The notes beneath the pieces are model-generated. The model ran no database searches and was not told where the DNA came from. It saw nothing but the letters and a program-made list of their open reading frames with translations. DNA of 35,488 bases from positions 1 through 35,488 of the forward strand of contig JZRA01000134.1 in NCBI GenBank assembly GCA_001567485.1. The letters run 5' to 3'. This DNA is from Chloroflexi bacterium OLB13 (GTDB taxonomy: Bacteria > Chloroflexota > Anaerolineae > Aggregatilineales > Phototrophicaceae). Positions 1 through 7,725 of the stretch are shown piece by piece; the stretch's first letter is position 1, and each line of letters opens with the position of its first letter. Position numbers and translations under genes: made by a program.

Positions 1-141
1 ACTCGTCAAACGCGGCATCCTCTTCCGGCTTGCCGCCGCCATCCAACACGCTTCGCTTCCTATTCCCGCTTTGTACTTTCCCGCTTTGCCCCCTTCCCCA
101 CTCCTTGAATTCATCCCTCTATTAAAACCTACCCCTGACAG
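1..141 (+). mobile_element. 3' end of an insertion sequence (partial, left window edge)
   Basis: Positions 121-141 are the reverse complement of the start of the IS at the right edge (34881-34902). The shared end is CTGTCAGGGGTAGGTTTT followed by AAT, with one T fewer here. I therefore read 121-141 as the right terminal inverted repeat of a second copy in the same orientation. A reading frame opening at base 2 (begins LVKRGILFRLAAAIQ) is plausible as a transposase C-terminus; it has no stop before 191-193, so it would read out of the element. The identity of that frame is a guess; the shared terminal sequence is seen directly. Confidence 0.55.
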
Positions 142-146
142 CCCGG

Positions 147-169
147 CCCCTCTCCCTCAGGGAGAGGGG
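147..169. repeat. Palindromic intergenic repeat, copy A
   Basis: A perfect hairpin: CCCCTCTCCC, loop TCA, GGGAGAGGGG. It is followed by AGAACGACG, which also follows the inverted copy near 34851-34877. The IS right end lies six bases to its left. Related copies are at 301-323, 3379-3401 and 34851-34877. Confidence 0.85.
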
Positions 170-300
170 AGAACGACGTGCGTGGGAGTTTGAAAGTCGC
201 TCTGTGTGGTCGCGGTTGCTCTGTGTGCTCTGTGTCCGCTTTTGCTTCCCTCACGACTCATCACTTGACACTCAGCACTCCGAGAAACCCTCACCCCCGG

Positions 301-323
301 CCCCTCTCCCTCAGGGAGAGGGG
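301..323. repeat. Palindromic intergenic repeat, copy B
   Basis: The same hairpin as copy A (stem CCCCTCTCCC, loop TCA). It is preceded by AACCCTCACCCCCGG and followed by AGAAGGACGTGTGCGGTGGGG, which shows the fuller form of the element without an adjoining IS. Confidence 0.85.
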
Positions 324-605
324 AGAAGGACGTGTGCGGTGGGGTGTGAAGGCTCCTCTGTCTGCTCGAATGCTCTGTGTCTGATCGGGTCTTTTGTGGC
401 TCACTCCGTCGCCGAGCCAATCCATTCTCGCCGTCCAAACAGCCTCTTTAGTAGGCTTTGAACGTATTAGCCGTGCGTTTCAACGCTCGGCGGCCAGCGG
501 CGTGAGGGGTTCCACGCGGCGGACGGGCCGTATTCGAGGATCCCCTCTGTGGCCTCTGTGTCCTCTGTGGTTCAGTCGGTTTGCCTGCGTTTTCTACGGC
601 GCGCA

Positions 606-2609
606 TCACTTCGTCGGCGTGAAGGTGTACTCCGTCAGGCCGAGGCCGATCACAACACGCGGATCGCCGTCCTCGCCGAGCGTGAGGCGCACACGGTCTC
701 CGGCCAGCGGCGGATCGGCCATGAAATACACGTCCGCGTCATCCTGCTCGGTTGAGCGCCACAGCGCAGTGACGAACTCGCCGGCGTCGAACGTGAGACC
801 GTTATCGCGGGTTACGGCCACCGTAACCTCGCCCAACACCGGGTTGGCGTAAACGCCGGCGAACGGTGCGATCGTCTCCGCGTCAAACGTGCGGATGAAG
901 GTATCCTCGGCCCTTGCGCGATTTTCTGCGATGGTCGTGGCGATGATGTCCACCTCTCCCGGCGCATCCGGTTCGGGATCGGCCAGCGCACTGCTGAAGA
1001 AGCCGGACGTGATCAGGCTGGGCGCGCCCGATGCCTGCTGATTGACCAGCACGACGATGCCGATGCCTCTATCCGGCATGTACGCCATTGATGCCGAGTA
1101 GCCGAGTGTGTTGCCATCGTGAAAGTAGACCGGCACTTCCTTGTAGTCACCCAGTATCCAGCCCAGACCGTAATCGGTGTTCGAATCGATGGCGACCTGC
1201 GGCGTTTGGACACGCGCCAGCCCCGCTTCGCTGACGATTCGCGTGCCGTCCGCGGTGACACCGCCGTTCATCAGCATAATGAGGTATGCCGCCATGTCGT
1301 TGGCGGTCGACCACACGGCCCCTGCCGGCGCAACCGAGAGCAAGAACGATTCGGCCTCGATCGAAAGCGGTTCATGCACCAGCACGCCGCGGCCATACGG
1401 CAGCGGATAGCGCTCGCCGGCTGCGATGACGTCGAAGTCAAACGTCGTGTCCGCCATGCCCACCGGCTCGAAAATGCTATCCTGCATCCGCGCGATGTAC
1501 GCGCTGAGCAAATCGTCGGCGTCTGGATCAAGCGCGCGAGCGGTCTCATAGCCGGCGGCGGCAATCAGCTGATTGCTGTACTGGAACGTTTCGCCGAAGT
1601 CCGTGAAGAACTCGAACGTCTCAAGCTGGTCGAGAATTTCGCTGGCAGGCACGGCGGGGTTGTAGATCAGCTCGTAGTCACGCCGTGGCACGCCCGTGCA
1701 AGCGCACACCAGATTCGACATCGTGATCTGCGCGGTGACGGCTGGATCGGCGACGGCAAACTCCGGATTGACCTCGACCACCGGCGTCTCCCACGTGAAC
1801 ACGCCTTGATCGACCGCCTGCGCCATCAACAGCGTGGTCATCGTCTTGGTGATCGACCCGATCATGAAGTGCGTGTCCGCAGTCACCGGGCTGCCGTCAA
1901 CCTGCGTGCCGGATCCGTTCACATGGACGACCTCGCCATCGCGCACGACGGCGTATGCCAGCGAATCGACCTCAAGCCGGGCCTGCACATCGGCCGCGAA
2001 CGCGTCCAGCTCGTCGAAGAAGGCGTCGTCGAATGCCACGACCTCGGCGGCGCTCAGGTCGTCAGCGCCGAAGTCCGCCGGCAGAAATCCGGTCGAGAGG
2101 AGTTGCAGTTGAGCCGCCCGTCGCTGCACGGTCGGCAGATCGGTGTCGATCAGGATGACGTAGGCGATTCCGTTGAACGACTGCACCGCGGCCTGAACGA
2201 CCTTGCCGTCCGCTCCAGTTCCGTCCGCGTAGGTGATGATACCGGCGCTGTCGTAGCCGAGCAGCAGCACCTCGTCGGTGATGCGGTGGACGTCGCTCGG
2301 CTCGTAAGTCAGGTTGAATTCGGGATCGACAATTGCCCATGCGTCGGGCGCGATGTCCTCGATGTCGCCGTCCGGGAACGTCAGCACGAACAAGTCCATG
2401 CCGTCGCCACTGGAGAACTGCACGTAACCCTCACCTTCGGTCGTCGTCCATCCACCGGGTACCGGAACCGTCCATCCGCCGTCTGGCGCGGTGTACGTCG
2501 TCTCGCCCTGCGCCGCCGCGCTTGAGGCAATCAGCATCACCAGCACGAGCATGAGCGCACACGTACGCCGAACGTGTCCGCTTGACAGCAAATCCTGAGT
2601 CTGTTTCAC
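606..2609 (-). CDS. Secreted serine beta-lactamase-like hydrolase (family S12)
   Basis: Exported serine hydrolase of the class C beta-lactamase/penicillin-binding-protein fold; the true substrate cannot be read from sequence. I chose the GTG at 2609 because GAGGAG lies just upstream; a longer frame to 2678 would overlap the upstream gene. The 667-residue protein starts with a signal peptide (hydrophobic LVLVMLIASSAAAQ). An N-terminal domain of about 170 residues (TYTAPDGGWTVPVPGGW) follows. The catalytic domain has SITK at about residues 252-255, YSN at about 344 and HDG at about 497, matching the SxxK, Y-x-N and [KH]xG motifs. The last ~100 residues resemble the beta-rich C-terminal domains common in this family. 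It lies 62 bp downstream of the DM13 gene on the same strand and is probably co-transcribed. The family is clear; the physiological role is unknown. Confidence 0.88.
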   Translation of the reverse strand: MKQTQDLLSSGHVRRTCALMLVLVMLIASSAAAQGETTYTAPDGGWTVPVPGGWTTTEGEGYVQFSSGDGMDLFVLTFPDGDIEDIAPDAWAIVDPEFNLTYEPSDVHRITDEVLLLGYDSAGIITYADGTGADGKVVQAAVQSFNGIAYVILIDTDLPTVQRRAAQLQLLSTGFLPADFGADDLSAAEVVAFDDAFFDELDAFAADVQARLEVDSLAYAVVRDGEVVHVNGSGTQVDGSPVTADTHFMIGSITKTMTTLLMAQAVDQGVFTWETPVVEVNPEFAVADPAVTAQITMSNLVCACTGVPRRDYELIYNPAVPASEILDQLETFEFFTDFGETFQYSNQLIAAAGYETARALDPDADDLLSAYIARMQDSIFEPVGMADTTFDFDVIAAGERYPLPYGRGVLVHEPLSIEAESFLLSVAPAGAVWSTANDMAAYLIMLMNGGVTADGTRIVSEAGLARVQTPQVAIDSNTDYGLGWILGDYKEVPVYFHDGNTLGYSASMAYMPDRGIGIVVLVNQQASGAPSLITSGFFSSALADPEPDAPGEVDIIATTIAENRARAEDTFIRTFDAETIAPFAGVYANPVLGEVTVAVTRDNGLTFDAGEFVTALWRSTEQDDADVYFMADPPLAGDRVRLTLGEDGDPRVVIGLGLTEYTFTPTK

Positions 2610-2671
2610 GAGAGAAGTCTCCTCTGAATCGCTTGACGAATCTGTGCGGCCGCCAGAACGCATCCCAGCGG

Positions 2672-3334
2672 CTACCACTCCGCGAAGCTGTACAGTACGT
2701 CAAGCTCGGTCGAATAAATGATGACGCTGGAATAGCGGCTGAGATCGGCCTCGCGCGGGACGTCGTAGGCTTGATTGCCGGTGTCGTAGCGCAGCGGGTC
2801 GAGCAGCAGTTCGTTCAGGCTAAGGCGGAAGTCGCCCGGCTCGTCGTCATCAAGCAGCTCCTCAAGCGCCGTGCCGTCGAGGTCGGACAAGAACAGCCGC
2901 AGCCCCGGGCCGGGGATCACTGAGAAGTCCTGAAGCCACAGGTACCGGCTGCCGTCGGGTAGTTCGTACAGCGTGACTGTCCCCTGTGCGCTGCGGTTCG
3001 GCGTGATCGTCTCGAACTCTCCGTCGCGGATCGCCACCTGTCCGCTGCGCTCCGGGTTGGCCTGCTCGTCCTCCGGCACAACGCGCGGCGGCTGAAGCGC
3101 GAATGCCGCCATGTTCGCGGCGATCCGCACATCCTCGTCACGCAGTTCGAGGTAGTTGTCGCGGCGGTCGGCCGGCAGCGCCTCGAACGCGTCATACAGC
3201 GACTCGGGGAGTTCCGGGAACAGCACGATCTCCGATGGATCGAGCGTCAGCGGGAACCATACCGGGAACGCAAACGCGCCGGCGACGATCATCGCGCCAA
3301 GCAAGATGATGAGGATACGAATACGGGCGCTCAT
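2672..3334 (-). CDS. Membrane-anchored DM13-domain protein
   Basis: A 220-residue protein with one N-terminal hydrophobic segment (ILIILLGAMIVAGAFAFPVWF, about residues 7-27) acting as signal or anchor, so the rest is predicted outside the membrane. The C-terminal ~110 residues match the DM13 pattern: a Gly/Thr-rich strand (QGTVTLYELPDG), LQDFSVIPGPGLRLFLSD, then DVPREADLSRYSSVIIYS and a final strand. DM13 domains have been proposed to act in redox or electron transfer at the cell surface, but the reaction is not established. Codons and GC content match the neighbours. The serine hydrolase gene follows on the same strand. The domain is clear; the function is not. Confidence 0.8.
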   Translation of the reverse strand: MSARIRILIILLGAMIVAGAFAFPVWFPLTLDPSEIVLFPELPESLYDAFEALPADRRDNYLELRDEDVRIAANMAAFALQPPRVVPEDEQANPERSGQVAIRDGEFETITPNRSAQGTVTLYELPDGSRYLWLQDFSVIPGPGLRLFLSDLDGTALEELLDDDEPGDFRLSLNELLLDPLRYDTGNQAYDVPREADLSRYSSVIIYSTELDVLYSFAEW

Positions 3335-3378
3335 GGGAGGGTGGCCCTCACCTCCGGCGTTGGAACCCTCACCCCTAG

Positions 3379-3401
3379 CCCCTCTCCCTCAGGGAGAGGG
3401 G
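3379..3401. repeat. Palindromic intergenic repeat, copy C
   Basis: The same hairpin as copies A and B (CCCCTCTCCC, TCA, GGGAGAGGGG), preceded by AACCCTCACCCCTAG. It lies between the DM13 gene start and the sucD 3' end. It has no T-tract on either strand, so it is not a standard intrinsic terminator. Confidence 0.85.
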
Positions 3402-3472
3402 AATAGATCGTGGGGGCGTGATACGGGCGTGTCTGCCGTGTGCGGACGTTGTGCCGCGCGGTACCGCACTCA

Positions 3473-3500
3473 CGACTCATCACTCGGTACTCAGCACGCC
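3473..3500. repeat. Period-7 repeat (ACTCNNN), sucD downstream
   Basis: Four consecutive 7-base units read ACTCACG, ACTCATC, ACTCGGT and ACTCAGC, just downstream of the sucD stop. It belongs to the same degenerate heptad family (AGTGNNG on the other strand) as at 254-281, 5565-5590, 6810-6846 and 34654-34695. Confidence 0.7.
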
Positions 3501-3504
3501 GCCC

Positions 3505-4382
3505 TTAAAGGCCGAGGGCTTTCTTGACCAATCCGCCGATTTCGGTCGGGTTCTGGGCGACGAACGCGCCGGCGGCGGTCAAGGCTTCCATCTTGGCTTT
3601 CGCCGTCCCCTTGTTGCCGGTGACAATCGCGCCCGCATGGCCCATCTTCTTTCCCGGAGGGCGGTCACACCAGCGATGTAGCTGACGACCGGCTTGCTCA
3701 CGTTGTGCTTGATGAACTCGGCCGCTTCTTCTTCCGCCGTGCCGCCGATCTCGCCGATCATCACAATCGCCTTCGTCTCCGGGTCGTTCTCGAAGGCACG
3801 CAGCACGTCGATGAAACTGGTACCGGGGACGGGATCACCGCCGATACCGACGCAGGTCGTCTGGCCGATGTCGCTGACGGTTAGCTCGTACAGCGCCTGA
3901 TACGCCAGCGTTCCCGACCGGCTCACGACGCCGACCGGGCCGGGCTTGCTTACCGACGTCGGCGTGAAGCCGATATTCGCCTTGCCCGGCGACAGGATGC
4001 CGGCGCAGTTGGGGCCGAGCAGGCGCGTATCCGGGTGCGTGTCCTTCAGCCAGTTGTAGATCCACGCCTGATCTTGCGCCGGGATGTGTTCGGTGACACA
4101 TACGATGAACTTGATGCCGGCGTTGGCGGCCTCCATGATCGCGCCTTTGCACAGCGCCGGCGGCACGATGATGAACGACGTATCCGCGCCGGTCGCGGCC
4201 ATCGCATCCGCCACCGTGGCGAAAACGGGGACGCCGCCGACATCCGTGCCGGCCTTCTTCGGGTTGGTTCCGGCGACGATCTGCGTGCCATAGTCACGGT
4301 TCATCAGGCCGTAAAACTGCCCTTGCCTACCGGTCAGCCCTTGCACGACGACCTTGTTGTTCTCTGTCAGCCAAATTGCCAT
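3505..4382 (-). CDS. sucD: Succinate-CoA ligase alpha subunit, single-base frameshift
   Basis: The alpha subunit of succinyl-CoA synthetase; with SucC it interconverts succinyl-CoA and succinate with nucleotide phosphorylation in the TCA cycle. I take the ATG at 4382 ([10 protein letters not shown]); the longer open frame upstream is low-complexity. The CoA-binding Rossmann domain is intact ([21 protein letters not shown], then [16 protein letters not shown] and [16 protein letters not shown]). At 3659-3661 the GGG run on the + strand appears one base short. The encoded frame leaves the family sequence after GVTA. Restoring one base gives [16 protein letters not shown], which contains the phosphorylated active-site histidine, and extends to a TAA at 3505. 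The corrected length of 292 residues is normal. It lies 19 bp after sucC, as in a typical sucCD operon. Probably a sequencing error; a true inactivating mutation is possible. Confidence 0.9.
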
Positions 4383-4401
4383 GTGTGGTTGTCTCCGTGG
4401 G

Positions 4402-5544
4402 CTACTGGGCGGCGATGGCGACGGCCTGCTTGGCCGCGGTAAGCATATCGGGCAGCATGCGGAGCGTATCGCTCTGGTGCTGTTCGAGGATGGCACGGCC
4501 TTCCGGCGCGTTGGTGCCGTCGATGCGGATAATCAGCGGCGCGGTGTGTTCGATCATGCCGAGCGCCTGCACGATTCCGCGCGCGACCTCGTCACAGCGG
4601 GTGATGCCGCCGAAGATATTGATGAAGATCGACTTGACGTTCGGGTCGGTGTTGATGACCGTCAGCGCGTTGGCGACGACATCCGCATCCGCGCCGCCGC
4701 CGATGTCGAGGAAGTTGGCCGGCGCGCCGCCGACCTGATTCACGATGTCGACCGTGCTCATGGCGAGGCCGGCGCCGTTGGCGATAATCCCGACCGTGCC
4801 GGACAGGCCGACGTACTGCAAACCTTTTTCCTTGGCGAGGCGTTCGCGCTCGTCCAGCACCTCGAGGCCCGTGAATGCTTCCCACTCAGGATGACGATCC
4901 TCGGCGGCGTTGTCGAGGCTGACCTTTGCGTCCAGCGCATGCACCGCCCCGCTGGTCGTCAGGATCAGCGGATTGATCTCGGCCAGATCGCAGTCGCCGT
5001 CCTTAAAGCACGCATAAAGCTTGAGCAGGACGTTGACCGCGCCTTCAGTGGCGGCCGGGTTGAGCTTGGCGCGAGCGACCCAATCGCGCACCGCGTCCTC
5101 GGTGATTCCCTTGTACGGGTCGACGTACAGCAGCGCGATGGCATCCGGATCCTTCGCGGCGACCGCCTCGATGTCGATACCGCCCTGCGCCGACAGCATA
5201 CCCATGTGCTGCTTGCGCGACCGGTCGAGCGTGAACGACGCGTAGTATTCCTCGGCGATGTCGGACGCCCGTTCGATCCACAGACGGCGCACGACGTGAC
5301 CCTTGATGTCCATGCCGAGAATGTTACCGGCATGGAGGCGGACTTCGTCGGCGTTATCGGCCAGCTTGATGCCGCCGGCCTTGCCGCGTCCGCCCACCTG
5401 CACCTGCGCCTTGACAACGACCGGATAGCCGATCTTTTCCGCGGCGGCTACCGCCGCATCGACCGTATCCGCGACCTCGCCGGCCGAGGTTGGAATACCA
5501 AACTGCCGGAAGTACAGCTTGCCTTGATACTCGAATAAATCCAC
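4402..5544 (-). CDS. sucC: Succinate-CoA ligase beta subunit
   Basis: The beta subunit of succinyl-CoA synthetase. It carries the ATP-grasp nucleotide-binding domain and, toward the C-terminus, the ligase domain that contacts the alpha subunit. The 380 residues match the usual length (about 385-395). Visible signatures are the start MDLFEYQGKLYFRQFGIP, KAQVQVGGRGKAGGIKLA in the ATP-grasp domain, CDLAEINPL, and NFLDIGGGAD followed by FINIFGGITRCDEVA. AGGGAGAG lies nine bases before the ATG at 5544. sucD follows after 19 bp. The upstream intergenic DNA holds period-7 repeats, and I could not assign a clear promoter there. Confidence 0.96.
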   Translation of the reverse strand: MDLFEYQGKLYFRQFGIPTSAGEVADTVDAAVAAAEKIGYPVVVKAQVQVGGRGKAGGIKLADNADEVRLHAGNILGMDIKGHVVRRLWIERASDIAEEYYASFTLDRSRKQHMGMLSAQGGIDIEAVAAKDPDAIALLYVDPYKGITEDAVRDWVARAKLNPAATEGAVNVLLKLYACFKDGDCDLAEINPLILTTSGAVHALDAKVSLDNAAEDRHPEWEAFTGLEVLDERERLAKEKGLQYVGLSGTVGIIANGAGLAMSTVDIVNQVGGAPANFLDIGGGADADVVANALTVINTDPNVKSIFINIFGGITRCDEVARGIVQALGMIEHTAPLIIRIDGTNAPEGRAILEQHQSDTLRMLPDMLTAAKQAVAIAAQ

Positions 5545-5564
5545 GGGACTCTCCCTGCACGGTA

Positions 5565-5593
5565 AGTGATGAGTGTCGAGTGTGGCGTGATGG
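5565..5593. repeat. Period-7 repeat (AGTGNNG), sucC upstream
   Basis: Consecutive units read AGTGATG, AGTGTCG, AGTGTGG and CGTGATG. It lies about 20 bp upstream of the sucC start, between sucC and lspA. Confidence 0.65.
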
Positions 5594-5749
5594 GCTGTGT
5601 GTCACATGGATGCAGGACACCAGACTCTGCGCCTTGGCGCACACTCGAAGCACAGCGAACGAAGCAGTGACTGTGGATGAGTATATATCGCAGGCGGGGA
5701 TGCGGGTAGACGCGGTTAGCGCGGGGAAAGCAGGGAGAGGGGATCGACG

Positions 5750-6286
5750 CTATTCCCCGGCGGCGTCGGGCGTATCGGCAGGCGCTGGCTCAGGCGCGGG
5801 TTCGTCCTCGGCGCGCCATGTGATGATGAGCAGCGCGATGACCCCGGCGACGATGGCATGATCGGCGAGGTTCGACACGTTCGAGATCACGCCGGGAATA
5901 CGGTAGTTGATGAAGTCGATCACGTAGTCGAAGCGCACGCGGTCGACGACGTTGCCGAGCGCGCCCCCGATGATGAACGCCATCGCGAGGCGTTTGCCCC
6001 AAGCGGCACGATCCATGCGCGCATGAGCGATCAGCATGACGAGCGACACGCCCACGGCGATGATCGAAAACACCCAGCCCGCGCTCGGCAGCATACCGAA
6101 GGCCGCGCCGGTGTTCTGGCTGTAGGTCAGCCGGAAGAAGTCGGCCAGCGGCTCGATCACGACGACCGTCTGGCCGGGCGCGAGGCGCGCCACAATCAGC
6201 GCCTTGACGATCTGGTCAGCCGCGATGATGGCGGCGATCAATCCGAGAAAGACGGCCCAGTGGCGGAGTGCAGGACGATTCGGCAC
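5750..6286 (-). CDS. lspA: Lipoprotein signal peptidase (signal peptidase II)
   Basis: The inner-membrane aspartic protease that cleaves the signal peptide of diacylglyceryl-prolipoproteins. I chose the GTG at 6286: GGAGA (6292-6296) lies six bases upstream, and the translation from it (MPNRPALRHW) gives a normal 178-residue protein. Four membrane segments are visible. The conserved blocks are present: the first segment with ADQIVKALI, SQNTGAAFGM, GGALGNVVDRVRFDYVIDFI and SNLADHAIVAG. The Asp residues in the last two are the catalytic dyad. The C-terminal ~20 residues are Pro/Glu/Ala-rich and not typical. The gene lies directly downstream of ssrA. The hairpin at 6309-6338 sits only about 13 bases before the SD, so expression needs read-through or a promoter within ssrA. 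Confidence 0.95.
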   Translation of the reverse strand: MPNRPALRHWAVFLGLIAAIIAADQIVKALIVARLAPGQTVVVIEPLADFFRLTYSQNTGAAFGMLPSAGWVFSIIAVGVSLVMLIAHARMDRAAWGKRLAMAFIIGGALGNVVDRVRFDYVIDFINYRIPGVISNVSNLADHAIVAGVIALLIITWRAEDEPAPEPAPADTPDAAGE

Positions 6287-6301
6287 AGCGGTCTCCGTGT
6301 C

Positions 6302-6338
6302 AAAATGCGACCGCCCCTGCGATGAGGCCGGGGCGGTC
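6302..6338 (-). terminator. Intrinsic terminator after ssrA (or lspA leader hairpin)
   Basis: On the minus strand, GACCGCCCC pairs perfectly with GGGGCGGTC (9 bp, 12-base loop; 6309-6338), followed after GCA by TTTT (6302-6305). It starts seven bases after the end of the tmRNA and ends just before the lspA ribosome-binding site. It is best read as the ssrA terminator; because of its position it could also act as an attenuator for lspA. Confidence 0.75.
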
Positions 6339-6344
6339 ACACGA

Positions 6345-6730
6345 TGGAGGTGGCGGGTTCTGCCCCCCGCGTCCAACAGATTCGAGCAAGTGCTTCTACA
6401 AGCGTAGTCCCCTGTTGAGTCTTGCTATCCGTAACCCCAGTGGACCCGGTACGCGGACAGCCAGCCAATGTCACTTAGTTCGCCTTTATCGGCGTCAGAC
6501 GAACGCACGCCTATCATTTATGACGCCCGCAAACCAAACCGGATGGCGACGATCTGGACGGACGGCTGACCATCTTGGGTCAGCGACTTACGTTATGGCC
6601 GCTTAGGCGGCGTAGGCGTAAGCCGGAGTGTTGTTGTTCGCACTTACGTGCTTGCCCGTTGGTCACGCGGCCTCGGGCGCGCGGCTTGCCACACAGACTC
6701 AGCCTCCGCTGTCGAAGCTATTTCACCCCC
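6345..6730 (-). ncRNA. ssrA: tmRNA
   Basis: Transfer-messenger RNA, which rescues stalled ribosomes and tags the nascent peptide for proteolysis. The 5' end GGGGGUG (6730-6724) pairs over 7 bp with CACCUCC near the 3' end, forming the acceptor stem with discriminator A at 6345. CCA is not encoded. The 5' region contains GAAATAGCTTCGAC, typical of the tRNA-like domain. The tag frame runs from GCG at 6641 to TAA at 6603 and encodes ANNNTPAYAYAA. The stop lies in the loop of a GCCGC/GCGGC hairpin, as is usual. The T-arm stem GCGGG/CCCGC is present, but its loop reads GGGCAGAA, without the usual TTC. Length (386 nt) is normal. SmpB is not in the window. Confidence 0.93.
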
Positions 6731-6751
6731 GGAGTTGGTCTTGCACGACGA

Positions 6752-6780
6752 ATGATAGCACCGAACGCGTCCCACGTAAA
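6752..6780 (-). promoter_or_regulatory. Sigma-70-type promoter of ssrA
   Basis: On the minus strand: -35 TTTACG (6780-6775), a 17-base spacer, and -10 TATCAT (6757-6752) preceded by TGC as in an extended -10. Transcription would begin about 15 bases before the mature tmRNA 5' end, leaving a short leader for RNase P to remove. Confidence 0.75.
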
Positions 6781-6809
6781 GCATCGGAGATTGGGGGATA
6801 GCGGGATTG

Positions 6810-6846
6810 AAGTGCCGAGCGCCAAGTGTTGAGTGCCGAGTGATGA
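6810..6846. repeat. Period-7 repeat (AGTGNNG) upstream of ssrA
   Basis: Units AGTGCCG, AGCGCCA, AGTGTTG, AGTGCCG and AGTGATG follow each other without slippage. The array lies between the ssrA promoter and the GNAT gene. Confidence 0.7.
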
Positions 6847-6973
6847 GGAAAAGCGGCAAAGCGCGTTTTTTGTCTACTTTTCACAAAAAACTTTCCGTGA
6901 CTTTGGCGCTCCGCCCTGATGATGCACATTTCACCCTGCCTTACACTTAGGAACGTAGGCAGGAGATCACGCA

Positions 6974-7513
6974 TTGTACGCGCTTCAACCTCAACCCCGC
7001 AGCACACCCGACCGCTTGGTCACCACGCACCTCGAAATGAAGTCGCCGCAGCAGCTTCGCGCCAGCTTTGCCGAGACTCCGGGCGTGGAAGTGCGTGTGC
7101 TGACGTCGGTGGATGTGGAGTTCTACCGCGCGCTGTACCGTTCGGTGGGCGAGCAGTGGAACTGGCGCGACCGCCTGCTGATGAGCGATGAAGAACTGGC
7201 CGAAGCGCTCGCCAAGGCGGAAGTCAACGTCCTGTACGTCGACGGCGAGATCGCCGGCTACGTCGAGTTGGCCGATCAGCACGACGGCAGCACCGAGGTC
7301 GCGTACTTCGGCCTGCGCGAAGCGTTCTTCGGGCGCGGGCTGGGCAAGCACCTGCTCAGCTACGGCGTGAAGAAGGCATGGGACAAGGGCGCCAACCGCG
7401 TGTGGGTACACACCTGCAACCTCGACGGCCCGCAGGCATTGAAGAACTACATGGCGCGCGGTTTTGAAGTCGTCCATGTCGACGAAGAGCCGATGCCCGA
7501 CCGTTATAAGTAA
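6974..7513 (+). CDS. GNAT-family N-acetyltransferase
   Basis: A predicted acetyl-CoA-dependent N-acetyltransferase of 179 residues; the acceptor is unknown. I accept the TTG start at 6974 because AGGAG (6961-6965) sits eight bases upstream. The GNAT core is in the second half: a beta strand (VNVLYVDGEIAGYVEL), EVAYFGLREAFFGRGLGKHLL with the Q/RxxGxG/A acetyl-CoA loop (RGLG), then RVWVHTCNLDGPQALKNYMARGFEVV, the typical C-terminal half ending at the Y-x-x-x-GF element. The first ~30 residues are weakly conserved, so a later start is possible. It is convergent with murC. A monocistronic gene is likely. Confidence 0.88.
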   Translation: MYALQPQPRSTPDRLVTTHLEMKSPQQLRASFAETPGVEVRVLTSVDVEFYRALYRSVGEQWNWRDRLLMSDEELAEALAKAEVNVLYVDGEIAGYVELADQHDGSTEVAYFGLREAFFGRGLGKHLLSYGVKKAWDKGANRVWVHTCNLDGPQALKNYMARGFEVVHVDEEPMPDRYK

Positions 7514-7590
7514 TGCACAACGGGCGCTGACCAACCTGCCCAAACACGACATCTCGCAGCGCGGACTCCCCGTGCTGTTTTGATTCTGCT

Positions 7591-7717
7591 CCGGGGCGCT
7601 GCCCCGTACCCCGGCAGGAGTTTGCACTCCTGCACCTCGCTTCTCGCGAATTCGTCGCGCTTGCGCGACGAATTCGCAGACAAGGGAGTCCAGAGGGCGT
7701 AAGCCTTTGAGAATCCC
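7591..7717. repeat. Composite palindromic intergenic element
   Basis: Hairpins follow in series between two convergent genes: CGGGGC/GCCCCG (7592-7606), GCAGGAGT/ACTCCTGC (7614-7633), and a long stem GCGAATTCGTCGCGC (7646-7660) with its exact complement at 7663-7677. The last part is an imperfect stem, GGGAGTCC to GAATCCC (7684-7717). The array looks like a mobile REP/MITE-type element rather than a standard terminator, since no stem is followed by a T-run. It could still stop or stabilise transcripts from both sides. Confidence 0.7.
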
Positions 7718-7725
7718 TGCTCTCC

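Larger units (their letters stand above)
142..605. repeat. Gene-free repeat region
   Basis: I see no convincing gene. The region holds palindromes A and B (147-169, 301-323), a period-7 stretch at about 254-281 with ACT every seven bases, and a period-9 stretch at 546-573 built on CTCTGTGG/CTCTGTGTC. The last is repeated inverted near 34708-34738. Small reading frames here overlap on both strands and show no ribosome-binding site or recognisable motif. Confidence 0.7.

Noticed and set aside
147..323. Pair of intrinsic terminators
   Set aside because: The hairpins lack T-runs and the same unit recurs elsewhere with a conserved flank, so a repeat family is the better reading.
1119..2525. Long + strand open frame opposite the serine hydrolase
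   Set aside because: Its translation is Arg/His/Val-rich without domain or SD; it is the complement of a strongly supported gene in GC-rich DNA.
3640..3675. Programmed -1 frameshift in sucD
   Set aside because: There is no X-XXY-YYZ slippery heptamer or downstream stem, and four other genes show the same type of one-base loss.
4354..5538. Long + strand open frame opposite sucC
   Set aside because: It mirrors the third-position bias of sucC and has no recognisable motif.
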